Shown here piece after piece: positions 28,451 through 37,264 of a stretch of 38,286 bases of DNA (its first letter is position 1; each line of letters starts with the position of its first letter). The notes under the pieces are model-generated. The model was not told where the DNA came from, made no database searches, and saw only the letters and a program-made list of their open reading frames with translations. The position numbers and the translations under genes were made by a program. Origin of the DNA: Planctomycetota bacterium (GTDB lineage Bacteria > Planctomycetota > Brocadiia > Brocadiales > Brocadiaceae); the NCBI GenBank assembly GCA_023261445.1, contig JAHFOX010000004.1:1-38286 (forward strand), given 5' to 3'.

Positions 28451-30124
28451 TTATTTCTCAAGTTCCTGTAACCATGCAAGGATACTGCCGTCCATGTACT
28501 TTACATTTTTAAATCCTGCATTTTTTAAAATACGATAGGCATGAGCGGCGCGCAGACCTGCACGGCAGTATGTAATAATTTCTTTAGAACTATCAAGCTC
28601 ACTAATCCGTGATGTCAGCTTATCCAAAGGGATATGCTTGCATCCCTTAATATGACCGCTATTGTATTCCAATTCCGATCTTACATCCAGTAGTACGAAA
28701 TCTTCTTTTCTGTCAAATTTTTCTACCACTTTTTGTGGCAGAATGCCTGTAGTTTTTCCTAATATTTTGTTGTTCAGAACATTTGCGGCTACAATAACGG
28801 CATCCATTGCCATAGCATAGGGCGGGGCATAAGCAAGATCAAGCTTTGAGATTTGGTCAACTGTTGCGCCGAAGGTCAGAGCCGTTGCAATAATGTCAAT
28901 GCGTTTATCTACCATGCCTTCTCCAACCATTTCCGCACCTAAAAGCTTTCTAGTGGTTATATCCGCAATTAATTTAATGATAATATCCTTTGCGTTCGGA
29001 TAGTAATGGGCTTTGTCCGATGCTGGGACAATGGTGGATTCGGTCTTATAACCTTCCTTAACAGCTTCTCGTTCAGATAGACCAACCTTACCAACATTCA
29101 AATCAAAGATTTTTACAATCATGGTGCCTAGAATACCTTTGAAAGCATCAACACCGCTGGTAGCATTAATAGCGGCTACACGCCCCATTTTTGCCGCAGT
29201 GGAACCCATGGCAATCCACGCAGGCTTTCTTGTTACTAAGTGAGTGGTTTCTGCGCAATCACCAACGGCATAGATGCCGGGAATATTTGTTTCCATACGT
29301 TCATTGACCTTGATAGCGCGTGTTGTACCAATTTCTATGCCTGCATCTTGTGCCAGTTTTGTGTTAGGTTTAATGCCAATGGAGAGGATGACCATATCTG
29401 CGGGCAGTTGTCGTTTGCCTGTAATCACTCGTGTGACAATATTGTTCTCATTTCCCTCAAAGGATTTGACACCGTCCGATATGATTACTTCCACGCCTTT
29501 TTCTATCAGGTGTTTCTGAACGAGCAATGACATGTCTTTGTCCAGCGGCGACAGGATTTGATCGAGAAGTTCTACAACCGTTACCTTAATACCCCTCAAT
29601 ACAAGATTTTCAGCTACTTCCAAGCCTATAAGCCCACCTCCTACAATTACCGCATTTTTAACGTTTCCACTGTATACAAGTGTTTTTATCTTTACTGCAT
29701 TGGCAATAGTTCTAAGCGTAAAGACGTTACCTAATGAGATTCCGGGCAGTGGCGGTACAATAGGCTGTGCCCCTGTGGCGATAATAAGCTTGTCATAGCT
29801 GAATCTGAGTTCCTGTCCTTTCTCAAGGTCATTTACTTTGATTTGTCTAGACTGGGTATCTATTGCGGTGACCTGATGCCGGATAAGAACGTCAATGTTA
29901 TGCATATTCTTAAAGTAAGCGGGTTCACGGATAATGAGTTTTTTAGAATCTTTGATAATATCACCGATAAAATAAGGCATGCCACAACCTGCATAGGAAA
30001 TATATTCTTCGTCTGTTAAAACAGTAATTTTCATGGCAGGCGACTCGCGCCTTGCCTTTGCAGCCGCTTTCATTCCAGCCGCAACACCACCGATGATTAT
30101 TAGATGTTTATCTTCGTTTTTCAT
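28451..30124 (-). CDS. CoA-disulfide reductase-like pyridine nucleotide-disulfide oxidoreductase fused to C-terminal rhodanese domain
   Basis: IIGGVAAGMKAAAKARR FAD motif; YAGCGMPYFIGD (single Cys); YAPPYAMAMDAV; rhodanese loop TYCRAGLRAA. Confidence 0.92.
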   Translation of the reverse strand: MKNEDKHLIIIGGVAAGMKAAAKARRESPAMKITVLTDEEYISYAGCGMPYFIGDIIKDSKKLIIREPAYFKNMHNIDVLIRHQVTAIDTQSRQIKVNDLEKGQELRFSYDKLIIATGAQPIVPPLPGISLGNVFTLRTIANAVKIKTLVYSGNVKNAVIVGGGLIGLEVAENLVLRGIKVTVVELLDQILSPLDKDMSLLVQKHLIEKGVEVIISDGVKSFEGNENNIVTRVITGKRQLPADMVILSIGIKPNTKLAQDAGIEIGTTRAIKVNERMETNIPGIYAVGDCAETTHLVTRKPAWIAMGSTAAKMGRVAAINATSGVDAFKGILGTMIVKIFDLNVGKVGLSEREAVKEGYKTESTIVPASDKAHYYPNAKDIIIKLIADITTRKLLGAEMVGEGMVDKRIDIIATALTFGATVDQISKLDLAYAPPYAMAMDAVIVAANVLNNKILGKTTGILPQKVVEKFDRKEDFVLLDVRSELEYNSGHIKGCKHIPLDKLTSRISELDSSKEIITYCRAGLRAAHAYRILKNAGFKNVKYMDGSILAWLQELEK

Positions 30125-30171
30125 GGGTACCTCAATTAAAAATCAGGTGATAGGTTTTTGGTTTATTTAAT

Positions 30172-31818
30172 CTACATTTTCTGAAAGGTTTGAGCCTTAT
30201 TGAAGGCTAGGGCAGCATCTTGAGTTAGACCCTCTTTCTGATAAGCAAGACCAAGATTATTATAAATAAGCTGAAAATCTATTGTGGATTCAGGCATAAG
30301 CTCTAACGCCCTTTGAAATTCGATTACAGCCCTGCTATATTTGGCTTTATTCATATAGTACATACCAAGTGCATTATGCGCCTCATAATTGTTCGCTTCG
30401 AAATACAATGCCAATCTGATTTTTTTAAAGGCATCTTCTAATTGACCGTTATTTATATCAATATAGGCAAGATTTGCCCAAGCGCCTGCTCGTTTAGGAT
30501 TTATCTGAAGAGCCATTTTGAGTTCTACGACTGCCTTGTCTTTGAACCCTCTTTTCATGTAGGAGCCGGCAAGATAAGTATGTGCCAGCGCACCATCGGA
30601 ATCTTTCTTCACGCAATCTTCCCATAGGGCTATACTATCCTTCCATGTCCTGTTCCTCAGTACAGTAAGGGTTGAATAAAAAGCCATTAGCATAATTAAA
30701 AAAGCAACAGTAACTATTTTTAATTTACCTGAGTTTTTGAACGCCTTACAGTACTGTAAGATTTTCTCAAACAGGATAGCAATAAACAATGAAAATCCGA
30801 AAGAGGGGAAATACAAATACCTGTCTGCCATCCATTGACATGTTGGAAATATATTGGATACAGGAATTAGGTTTATGAAAAACCACATGATACAAAAAAA
30901 AATTGCGATTTCTTTTTTGCAACTTTTATATGCAAAAAAGGTTATAAGGGATAAAACAAGGATTGATATTATTATTTCGTAGTCAAAGAACGATGATGAA
31001 AGATAGTTAACGTAAAAATTATTAAGATGCACAGGTATAAAAATTTTTTCAATGTACGTGGAAAATATTCTGAACATACTCAACATTTTTAGGTAATGGT
31101 TTCCACTGTAAATTTCAAAGGCTGGAATTCCTTTAAATGTTGTAACCGTTATAATTGATGTCATACAGCTAATAAATAAAAACGGTATTTTGTAAAATAT
31201 CTTTTCTTGTAATTTTTTTTTGGTAAAACAAAAATCGTAAAGAAATAGTATGAACGGGAACATGACTGCGCTTGATTTGGAAAGTATTGCGAAGATATAT
31301 GTGATTATAGAAACCAAATAGTGGTGCCTGTTTTCGTCTTTTTGGTATTTAATATAAAGGTAAAAGGAAACGAGAAAAAAAAGAAAAGATAATATGTTTT
31401 TTCGTTCCGAGGCCCACACTACAGTCTCAACGTTTACGGGAAGCATTATAAAAATAATGGTTGCAATGGAAGCTACGGGAAATCTATTTAGTATAGTTGT
31501 TATTATTTTGAATATTAAGATGGCATTTAATGAATGAAGAAATACGTTAGTAATATGGTAACCCAAGGGGTTTAATCCCCAGAAATGATAATCTATAGCG
31601 TATGACAATAAATTTACGGGGTAATATTCAGTGAAAAAAAAGGAAGAATAAATTAACTTTAAGCTGCTAAAGCTTAAGGATTTTATTAATTCGTTTCCTG
31701 TTATGTAAGTGTTATCGTCCCAGTAATCTATAAACTCATTTTGTAGTGAATTAAAGTAAGTGCAGAACGTGATGAAAATGATAATAAAACATATTGCGAT
31801 ATGTGTTCTTTTTCTCAT
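30172..31818 (-). CDS. GT-C-type (Tmtc/PMT-like) multi-TM protein with C-terminal TPR repeats
   Basis: DYWDDNTYITGN first-loop acidic motif, about 10 hydrophobic segments, then TPR units (AHTYLAGSYMKRGFKDKAVVELKMALQINP). Confidence 0.8.
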   Translation of the reverse strand: MRKRTHIAICFIIIFITFCTYFNSLQNEFIDYWDDNTYITGNELIKSLSFSSLKLIYSSFFFTEYYPVNLLSYAIDYHFWGLNPLGYHITNVFLHSLNAILIFKIITTILNRFPVASIATIIFIMLPVNVETVVWASERKNILSFLFFLVSFYLYIKYQKDENRHHYLVSIITYIFAILSKSSAVMFPFILFLYDFCFTKKKLQEKIFYKIPFLFISCMTSIITVTTFKGIPAFEIYSGNHYLKMLSMFRIFSTYIEKIFIPVHLNNFYVNYLSSSFFDYEIIISILVLSLITFFAYKSCKKEIAIFFCIMWFFINLIPVSNIFPTCQWMADRYLYFPSFGFSLFIAILFEKILQYCKAFKNSGKLKIVTVAFLIMLMAFYSTLTVLRNRTWKDSIALWEDCVKKDSDGALAHTYLAGSYMKRGFKDKAVVELKMALQINPKRAGAWANLAYIDINNGQLEDAFKKIRLALYFEANNYEAHNALGMYYMNKAKYSRAVIEFQRALELMPESTIDFQLIYNNLGLAYQKEGLTQDAALAFNKAQTFQKM

Positions 31819-32014
31819 GGAATCAGATTGCTATACAAAGTAAAATGCGGTTAAAAGGAATTCTTTCTTCGCGAGTTTAAAAAGATAATACAGGAAACCA
31901 TAAAATTTTCAAGCCATAATCTTTTTTAATAAAAACAACTTCTTAAGACATAGAACACTTAGACAAGAATTAAAGCTACTTTTACGCAAAACTCATAGGG
32001 AGGTTTTATTTTTC

Positions 32015-32042
32015 TTGACAATTTATCCTGTAATACTAAAAT
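32015..32042 (+). promoter_or_regulatory. Putative sigma70-type promoter for TPR lipoprotein gene
   Basis: TTGACA - 16 nt - TAAAAT, about 50 nt upstream of ATG 32092. Confidence 0.5.
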
Positions 32043-32091
32043 GCTCCTTAGATTGATAATTTTACTCTAAAATATCCAGAGGAGTAGGAAT

Positions 32092-33099
32092 ATGAAAACT
32101 ATATCTCAGGTTGGGGTTTTGTGCCATTTAAAATATATTTGTATCGGCTTAACAGTTGTTGCCTGTGTTTTCCTAATTGTATGTTGTGGATGTGGCAAGA
32201 AAGAAGAGGTGGCTGAAAATCCTGTAGAATTCAAAGAAATTGTTGCAACCGAAGCCGAAAGTCAAACAGGAATTGCAGTCGAAGGGACTGTTTCTCTTGA
32301 TGCTAAACGATCAGAAACAAAGCAACCTAACCAGTCTGAAAAGATTGGACAGGCAAATCAGCCTGTTGTTAAGCCAGTTGCAGCGCAAGATATTTATATC
32401 ATGGGGTTGGAGTGTTTCGACAGAGGTCGGCTAGAAGAAGCCATCAAGGCATTTAACAAGGCAACGGATATGGATGCCACAATGGTTGATGCCCATAAAA
32501 AGAAGGCTTCGGCTTACAGCAAGCTTGGAATGATGGACGAGGCAATCGCTTCCTTCCGAAAGGTTGTTGAATTAAATCCAAACGACGCAGAGCCATGCCT
32601 TAACCTTGGAACTCTTTATGCTAAGAGACAAATGACTGATGATGCTATCCAGTCGTTTGAAAGGTATATATCGTTGAATACCAATAATGCCAAAGTGTAT
32701 TACAATCTGGGTTGTCTTTATGGCAAAAAGAAACAGACTGACAGGGCAATTGCAAATTATATGCAGGCAGTAAAGATTAATCCTAATTATGTTGATGCGT
32801 ATTATAATTTAGGTACTGCATACAATGAAAAGGGGATGTTTGACGAAGCAATTGATACCTTTAAGAAATTGTTAGCCCTGAACGCTGATAATAATGAAGC
32901 GCAATATAATCTTGCTTTCGCATGCAATCAAAAAGGGTTATATAATGATGCCGTAGTTATATGTGGGAAACTATTGGAGCAAACGCCTGAAAATGCTTAC
33001 GCACATCTTCTTTTGGGTGATACCTATGTCAAGTTAGGAAAACTCAAAGAGGCAAAAGATGCGTATGGTTCTTATAAGAAATTGATATTAGTTAAGTAA
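32092..33099 (+). CDS. TPR repeat lipoprotein-like protein
   Basis: Hydrophobic leader ending VCCGCG; many TPR units; RBS aggag. Confidence 0.88.
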   Translation: MKTISQVGVLCHLKYICIGLTVVACVFLIVCCGCGKKEEVAENPVEFKEIVATEAESQTGIAVEGTVSLDAKRSETKQPNQSEKIGQANQPVVKPVAAQDIYIMGLECFDRGRLEEAIKAFNKATDMDATMVDAHKKKASAYSKLGMMDEAIASFRKVVELNPNDAEPCLNLGTLYAKRQMTDDAIQSFERYISLNTNNAKVYYNLGCLYGKKKQTDRAIANYMQAVKINPNYVDAYYNLGTAYNEKGMFDEAIDTFKKLLALNADNNEAQYNLAFACNQKGLYNDAVVICGKLLEQTPENAYAHLLLGDTYVKLGKLKEAKDAYGSYKKLILVK

Positions 33100-33106
33100 A
33101 ATCAAC

Positions 33107-33382
33107 CTGAAATCAAACGTCAGAAATATCTTTATAAGCCTTTATCTGCTTTTGTCGTTTGTTGCGTGTCCAGCCTCTAACGCCCAAATCCAGACATTAC
33201 AAGCAAGTTCGGCAGGCACATCGGCAACGTTACAATCCATACAGGTTTCAGAAACAACAAGATCCAAACTCGAAATCATTCAATATATTTTACTGCCGTT
33301 TGCTATTGGCGCATGTGTCTGGTTCATATTGCGTTTAGGAAGGGAAGACCAAGAGAAATTAAAGGAAAATAAAGACCAGTAG
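33107..33382 (+). CDS. Small protein with signal peptide/TM segments, start codon uncertain
   Basis: Frame upstream of the track's TTG (33152) encodes a leader-like LKSNVRNIFISLYLLLSFVACPASNAQ; second TM near the C-terminus; CTG 33107 is one candidate start. Confidence 0.45.
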   Translation: MKSNVRNIFISLYLLLSFVACPASNAQIQTLQASSAGTSATLQSIQVSETTRSKLEIIQYILLPFAIGACVWFILRLGREDQEKLKENKDQ

Positions 33383-33449
33383 TCTTGTAAAGGGAAAGCT
33401 AACCGCAATTTTCTAATTTAGGGGATAAGAGGTAAATAGCACGAAAAAG

Positions 33450-33489
33450 GGGTCAAGTACCAAGGTTTATTGTCCTTGATATTTGACCC
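33450..33489. repeat. REP-like imperfect inverted repeat
   Basis: GGGTCAAGTACCAAGG-tttattgt-CCTTGATATTTGACCC, 14/16 arm identity. Confidence 0.6.
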
Positions 33490-33564
33490 TAGCTACTTAT
33501 TTGCGTTTTTTTGTTGTGAGATAATCTGTGTGTCTCTGTGTAAATCTGTGTCCGAATTGATTCC

Positions 33565-34584
<1,020 letters not shown>

Positions 34585-34600
34585 TCAAAATAATCTTTTC

Positions 34601-35080
34601 TTATTTTGTACCCCTTGCAATAGCAATGCTTCCCGTCTGTACTAATTCTTTGATTCCATAAGGTTTCAAAAGACTTAACATTGCCTCAAGCTTATCTCCT
34701 GTACCAGCTATCTCTATAATGAGGTCTTTCTGTCCTACATCAACGATCCTTCCCCTGAATATGTCTACTATTTCAATGATTTCACCGCGCTTACCGATAG
34801 GGCAGTTGACCTTGACCAGCATTAAGTTCCGTTCGACAATCTCTTCGTCTGCGAAATCAAGCACCTTGATAACATCTATAAGTTTGCCCATTTGTTTTCT
34901 AACTTGTTCAAGGATTGCATCATCGCCTTTGACTATGATTGTAATGCGTGAAAGGGCAGGATTTTCAGTTTCTCCAACAGCAAGGCTATCAATATTAAAC
35001 CCTCTTCCGCTGATTAAGCCTGTGATACGTGCCAGGACTCCGACTTTGTTTTCAACAAGGAGTGATATAACGTGTCGCAT
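34601..35080 (-). CDS. ilvN: Acetolactate synthase small subunit
   Basis: HVISLLVENKVGVLARITGLISGRGFNIDSLAVG; ACT domain; adjacent to ilvC. Confidence 0.95.
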   Translation of the reverse strand: MRHVISLLVENKVGVLARITGLISGRGFNIDSLAVGETENPALSRITIIVKGDDAILEQVRKQMGKLIDVIKVLDFADEEIVERNLMLVKVNCPIGKRGEIIEIVDIFRGRIVDVGQKDLIIEIAGTGDKLEAMLSLLKPYGIKELVQTGSIAIARGTK

Positions 35081-35083
35081 AGT

Positions 35084-35737
35084 TTACTGAACCATTCCTG
35101 AAAAACCAAAAAATGCAAGCGCCATGAGTCCCGTGCAAATGAATGCAATAGGAACTCCGCGCAGAGGTTGTGGTATATTAATCAGCGCCAAACGTTCCCG
35201 AATACCTGACATTAAAAGCATTGCTACTGTAAAGCCGATTCCGGCGCCAAATCCCTGCACTGTAGCCTGCAAAAATCCAAGATGCGTTGGAGAATCAGTT
35301 GTATTTAAAAGAGCAACTCCCAGTACAGCGCAATTGGTTGTAATTAAGGGAAGGTAAATACCGAGACTTTCATATAGCGCAGGCACCATTTTTCTGAGCA
35401 TCATTTCAACCAATTGCACTAGCGTTGCAATTACAAGTATATAGCTGATTGTTTTTAGCACTTCAATAAGTCCCAGTTCTCTTATGGATGGGAAGACTAT
35501 TGCAATTATGTTTGTGTCGCCGGGCAGCAGGATGTAATTATAAACAATCCATGTAATCGCTGAAGCAATAGTCATAACAAACGTAACTGCCACGCCCATG
35601 CCCATTGCGGCGGATGTTTTTTGGGAAACACCCAGAAACGGACAGAGCCCAAGAAATTTTGAAAGGACAAAGTTATTGACAAAAACCACACTTACAATAA
35701 TTATTGCAATTTCTTTAATCATGTTCCATATAGGCAT
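35084..35737 (-). CDS. rnfA: Electron transport complex subunit RnfA (RnfA/NqrE family); alternative start ATG at 35722
   Basis: [35 protein letters not shown]; multi-TM. Confidence 0.9.
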   Translation of the reverse strand: MPIWNMIKEIAIIIVSVVFVNNFVLSKFLGLCPFLGVSQKTSAAMGMGVAVTFVMTIASAITWIVYNYILLPGDTNIIAIVFPSIRELGLIEVLKTISYILVIATLVQLVEMMLRKMVPALYESLGIYLPLITTNCAVLGVALLNTTDSPTHLGFLQATVQGFGAGIGFTVAMLLMSGIRERLALINIPQPLRGVPIAFICTGLMALAFFGFSGMVQ

Positions 35738-36350
35738 TCAGTGCCTTCTCGCTCTTTCTGAGTTTTAGCCAGTTGAAAAACCCTAATAAAAGTCCTAACA
35801 CAATAAATGCCCCCGGAGCCATAATCATTACCGAAGCTGGTTGATAGGATTCCGATATCTTTATGCCAAAGATGGTTCCCGCACCGAGAATTTCACGTAT
35901 TGACGAAACAAGACAGAGTGACATAGTCCAGCCCAAACCGAGACCTGCTCCATCCAGAACAGAGGCTAAGGGTTTATTTTTATATGCGAAGGATTCTGCG
36001 CGGTACATGATAATGCAATTGACGACGATGAGCGGGATAAAGATGCCCAGCGAGGCATTCAATTCCGGAGGTAGATATGCCTTCATAAGCAGTTCTACCA
36101 TAGTCACAAAAGCGGCAATAACGACAATAAAACATGGGATACGAATTTCACGCGGAATATATGCCCTTACAACAGAAATGATGAAGTTGGAACAGATTAG
36201 CACGAAGGTTGCTGCCCCGCCCATTGCCAATCCGTTTTTCACTGAGGTTGTGACGGCAAGGCTGGGGCATATTCCCAGCACCAGCACAAACATGGGATTA
36301 TATTCAAAAATGCCCTTTGTAAATTCCCTCAGTTTGCTTTGCTCTGCCAT
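35715..36350 (-). CDS. rnfE: Electron transport complex subunit RnfE (RnfE/NqrD family)
   Basis: [44 protein letters not shown]; multi-TM. Confidence 0.9.
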   Translation of the reverse strand: MAEQSKLREFTKGIFEYNPMFVLVLGICPSLAVTTSVKNGLAMGGAATFVLICSNFIISVVRAYIPREIRIPCFIVVIAAFVTMVELLMKAYLPPELNASLGIFIPLIVVNCIIMYRAESFAYKNKPLASVLDGAGLGLGWTMSLCLVSSIREILGAGTIFGIKISESYQPASVMIMAPGAFIVLGLLLGFFNWLKLRKSEKALNAYMEHD

Positions 36351-36414
36351 AGTAATAAAGCTCCAAAATTTTTCAAAAGGCTAAACGTTTTATATACGAA
36401 AGTCAAGTGCATAT

Positions 36415-36678
36415 TCAACGAAGATACTTATCTATTTCTTTCTTATCAAACCCATACAGCACCTTTTCGCCAACAACTACAATAGGCAGCTTGTCCAGCG
36501 ATTCAATATCATCAGTTCCCACAATTTTTACTGCTTCTTTTCGGGCATTCTCATCTTTGTCAATGTCGTAGGAAATATAATCTGCCTTTTTCTTATTTAA
36601 ATAAGCTAGTAGTTGGTTACACTTTGGGCAGAAGGGTGTGCAGAAAACCTTTAGTTTATTTGTAGCCATACATTGCAC
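36415..36678 (-). CDS. Glutaredoxin/thioredoxin-fold small redox protein
   Basis: FCTPFCPKCNQLLAYL (CPKC active site), KLPIVVVGEKVLYGFD; second Met (36669) may be the start. Confidence 0.8.
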   Translation of the reverse strand: MQCMATNKLKVFCTPFCPKCNQLLAYLNKKKADYISYDIDKDENARKEAVKIVGTDDIESLDKLPIVVVGEKVLYGFDKKEIDKYLR

Positions 36679-36854
36679 TCACATTTATGTTAAAAGTTAT
36701 AATATTTAGAGAGATTCAAACAAAAAAGGCGAAGACAGTCAATGAAAAAAGCCTAATGTTATTCTTTTGACTTGATTTTTACGTTCTGCTAAAATCACGA
36801 AGCGAAGAAGGCAGACCGCAGAACATGCGGAGAATAATTGGGTTTTGAATACTG

Positions 36855-36884
36855 TAGGAGGGTGAACTGCCGTTCGCCCTCCTA
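36855..36884. repeat. Strong hairpin (13-bp stem, one G.T pair, TGCC loop)
   Basis: TAGGAGGGTGAAC-tgcc-GTTCGCCCTCCTA. Confidence 0.7.
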
Positions 36885-36917
36885 ATTTAATGTTCAGGAA
36901 TTTCAAAACGCCCTCTT

Positions 36918-36992
36918 TGTCATTCCCATGAAAATGGGAATCCATAAGAAAAATAAATAAAGAACTGGATTCCAGCTTTCGCGGGAATGACA
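36918..36992. repeat. Short inverted-repeat element (MITE-like, 27-nt termini)
   Basis: TGTCATTCCCATGAAAATGGGAATCCA ... TGGATTCCAGCTTTCGCGGGAATGACA, termini match 22/27; each terminus also folds on itself. Confidence 0.7.
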
Positions 36993-37007
36993 GAAAAAGG
37001 TAAAGTC

Positions 37008-37034
37008 GTTTTGTTTTGCATTGCAAAACAAAAC
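37008..37034. repeat. Perfect 27-nt palindrome (13-bp arms, 1-nt centre)
   Basis: GTTTTGTTTTGCA-t-TGCAAAACAAAAC. Confidence 0.85.
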
Positions 37035-37070
37035 CTAATTTAAATGTATAGTAATTTCAAAGCAACTTAA

Positions 37071-37160
37071 ACCCACTAAATACGCGAAAAACACAAAAGA
37101 GTATAATTTCTGGACTTGATTAAAAAAAGTTTTGTAACTTTTCGTGGTATTTCGTGGGTA
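37071..37160. repeat. Imperfect inverted-repeat element (dispersed-repeat-like)
   Basis: Left ACCCACTAAATACGCGAAAA, right TTTTCGTGGTATTTCGTGGGTA; complementary except at a few positions. Confidence 0.5.
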
Positions 37161-37264
37161 GTCGTTAAAGTTGACGAAGGGTTTATCACAAGAGTTTTTG
37201 AGTATTTTTTCTGTAGGATCTATGGGGTCAGGTTTTGTTAGTATGAAATAATGAGGAGTGAAAG

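Noticed and set aside
36739-37026. 95-aa - strand ORF (MQCKTKRLYLFLSFPRKLESSSLFIFLMDSHFHGND...)
   Set aside because: It is a read-through of the palindromic repeats (FPRKLESS / MDSHFHGND are translations of the inverted-repeat termini); no RBS or domain support.
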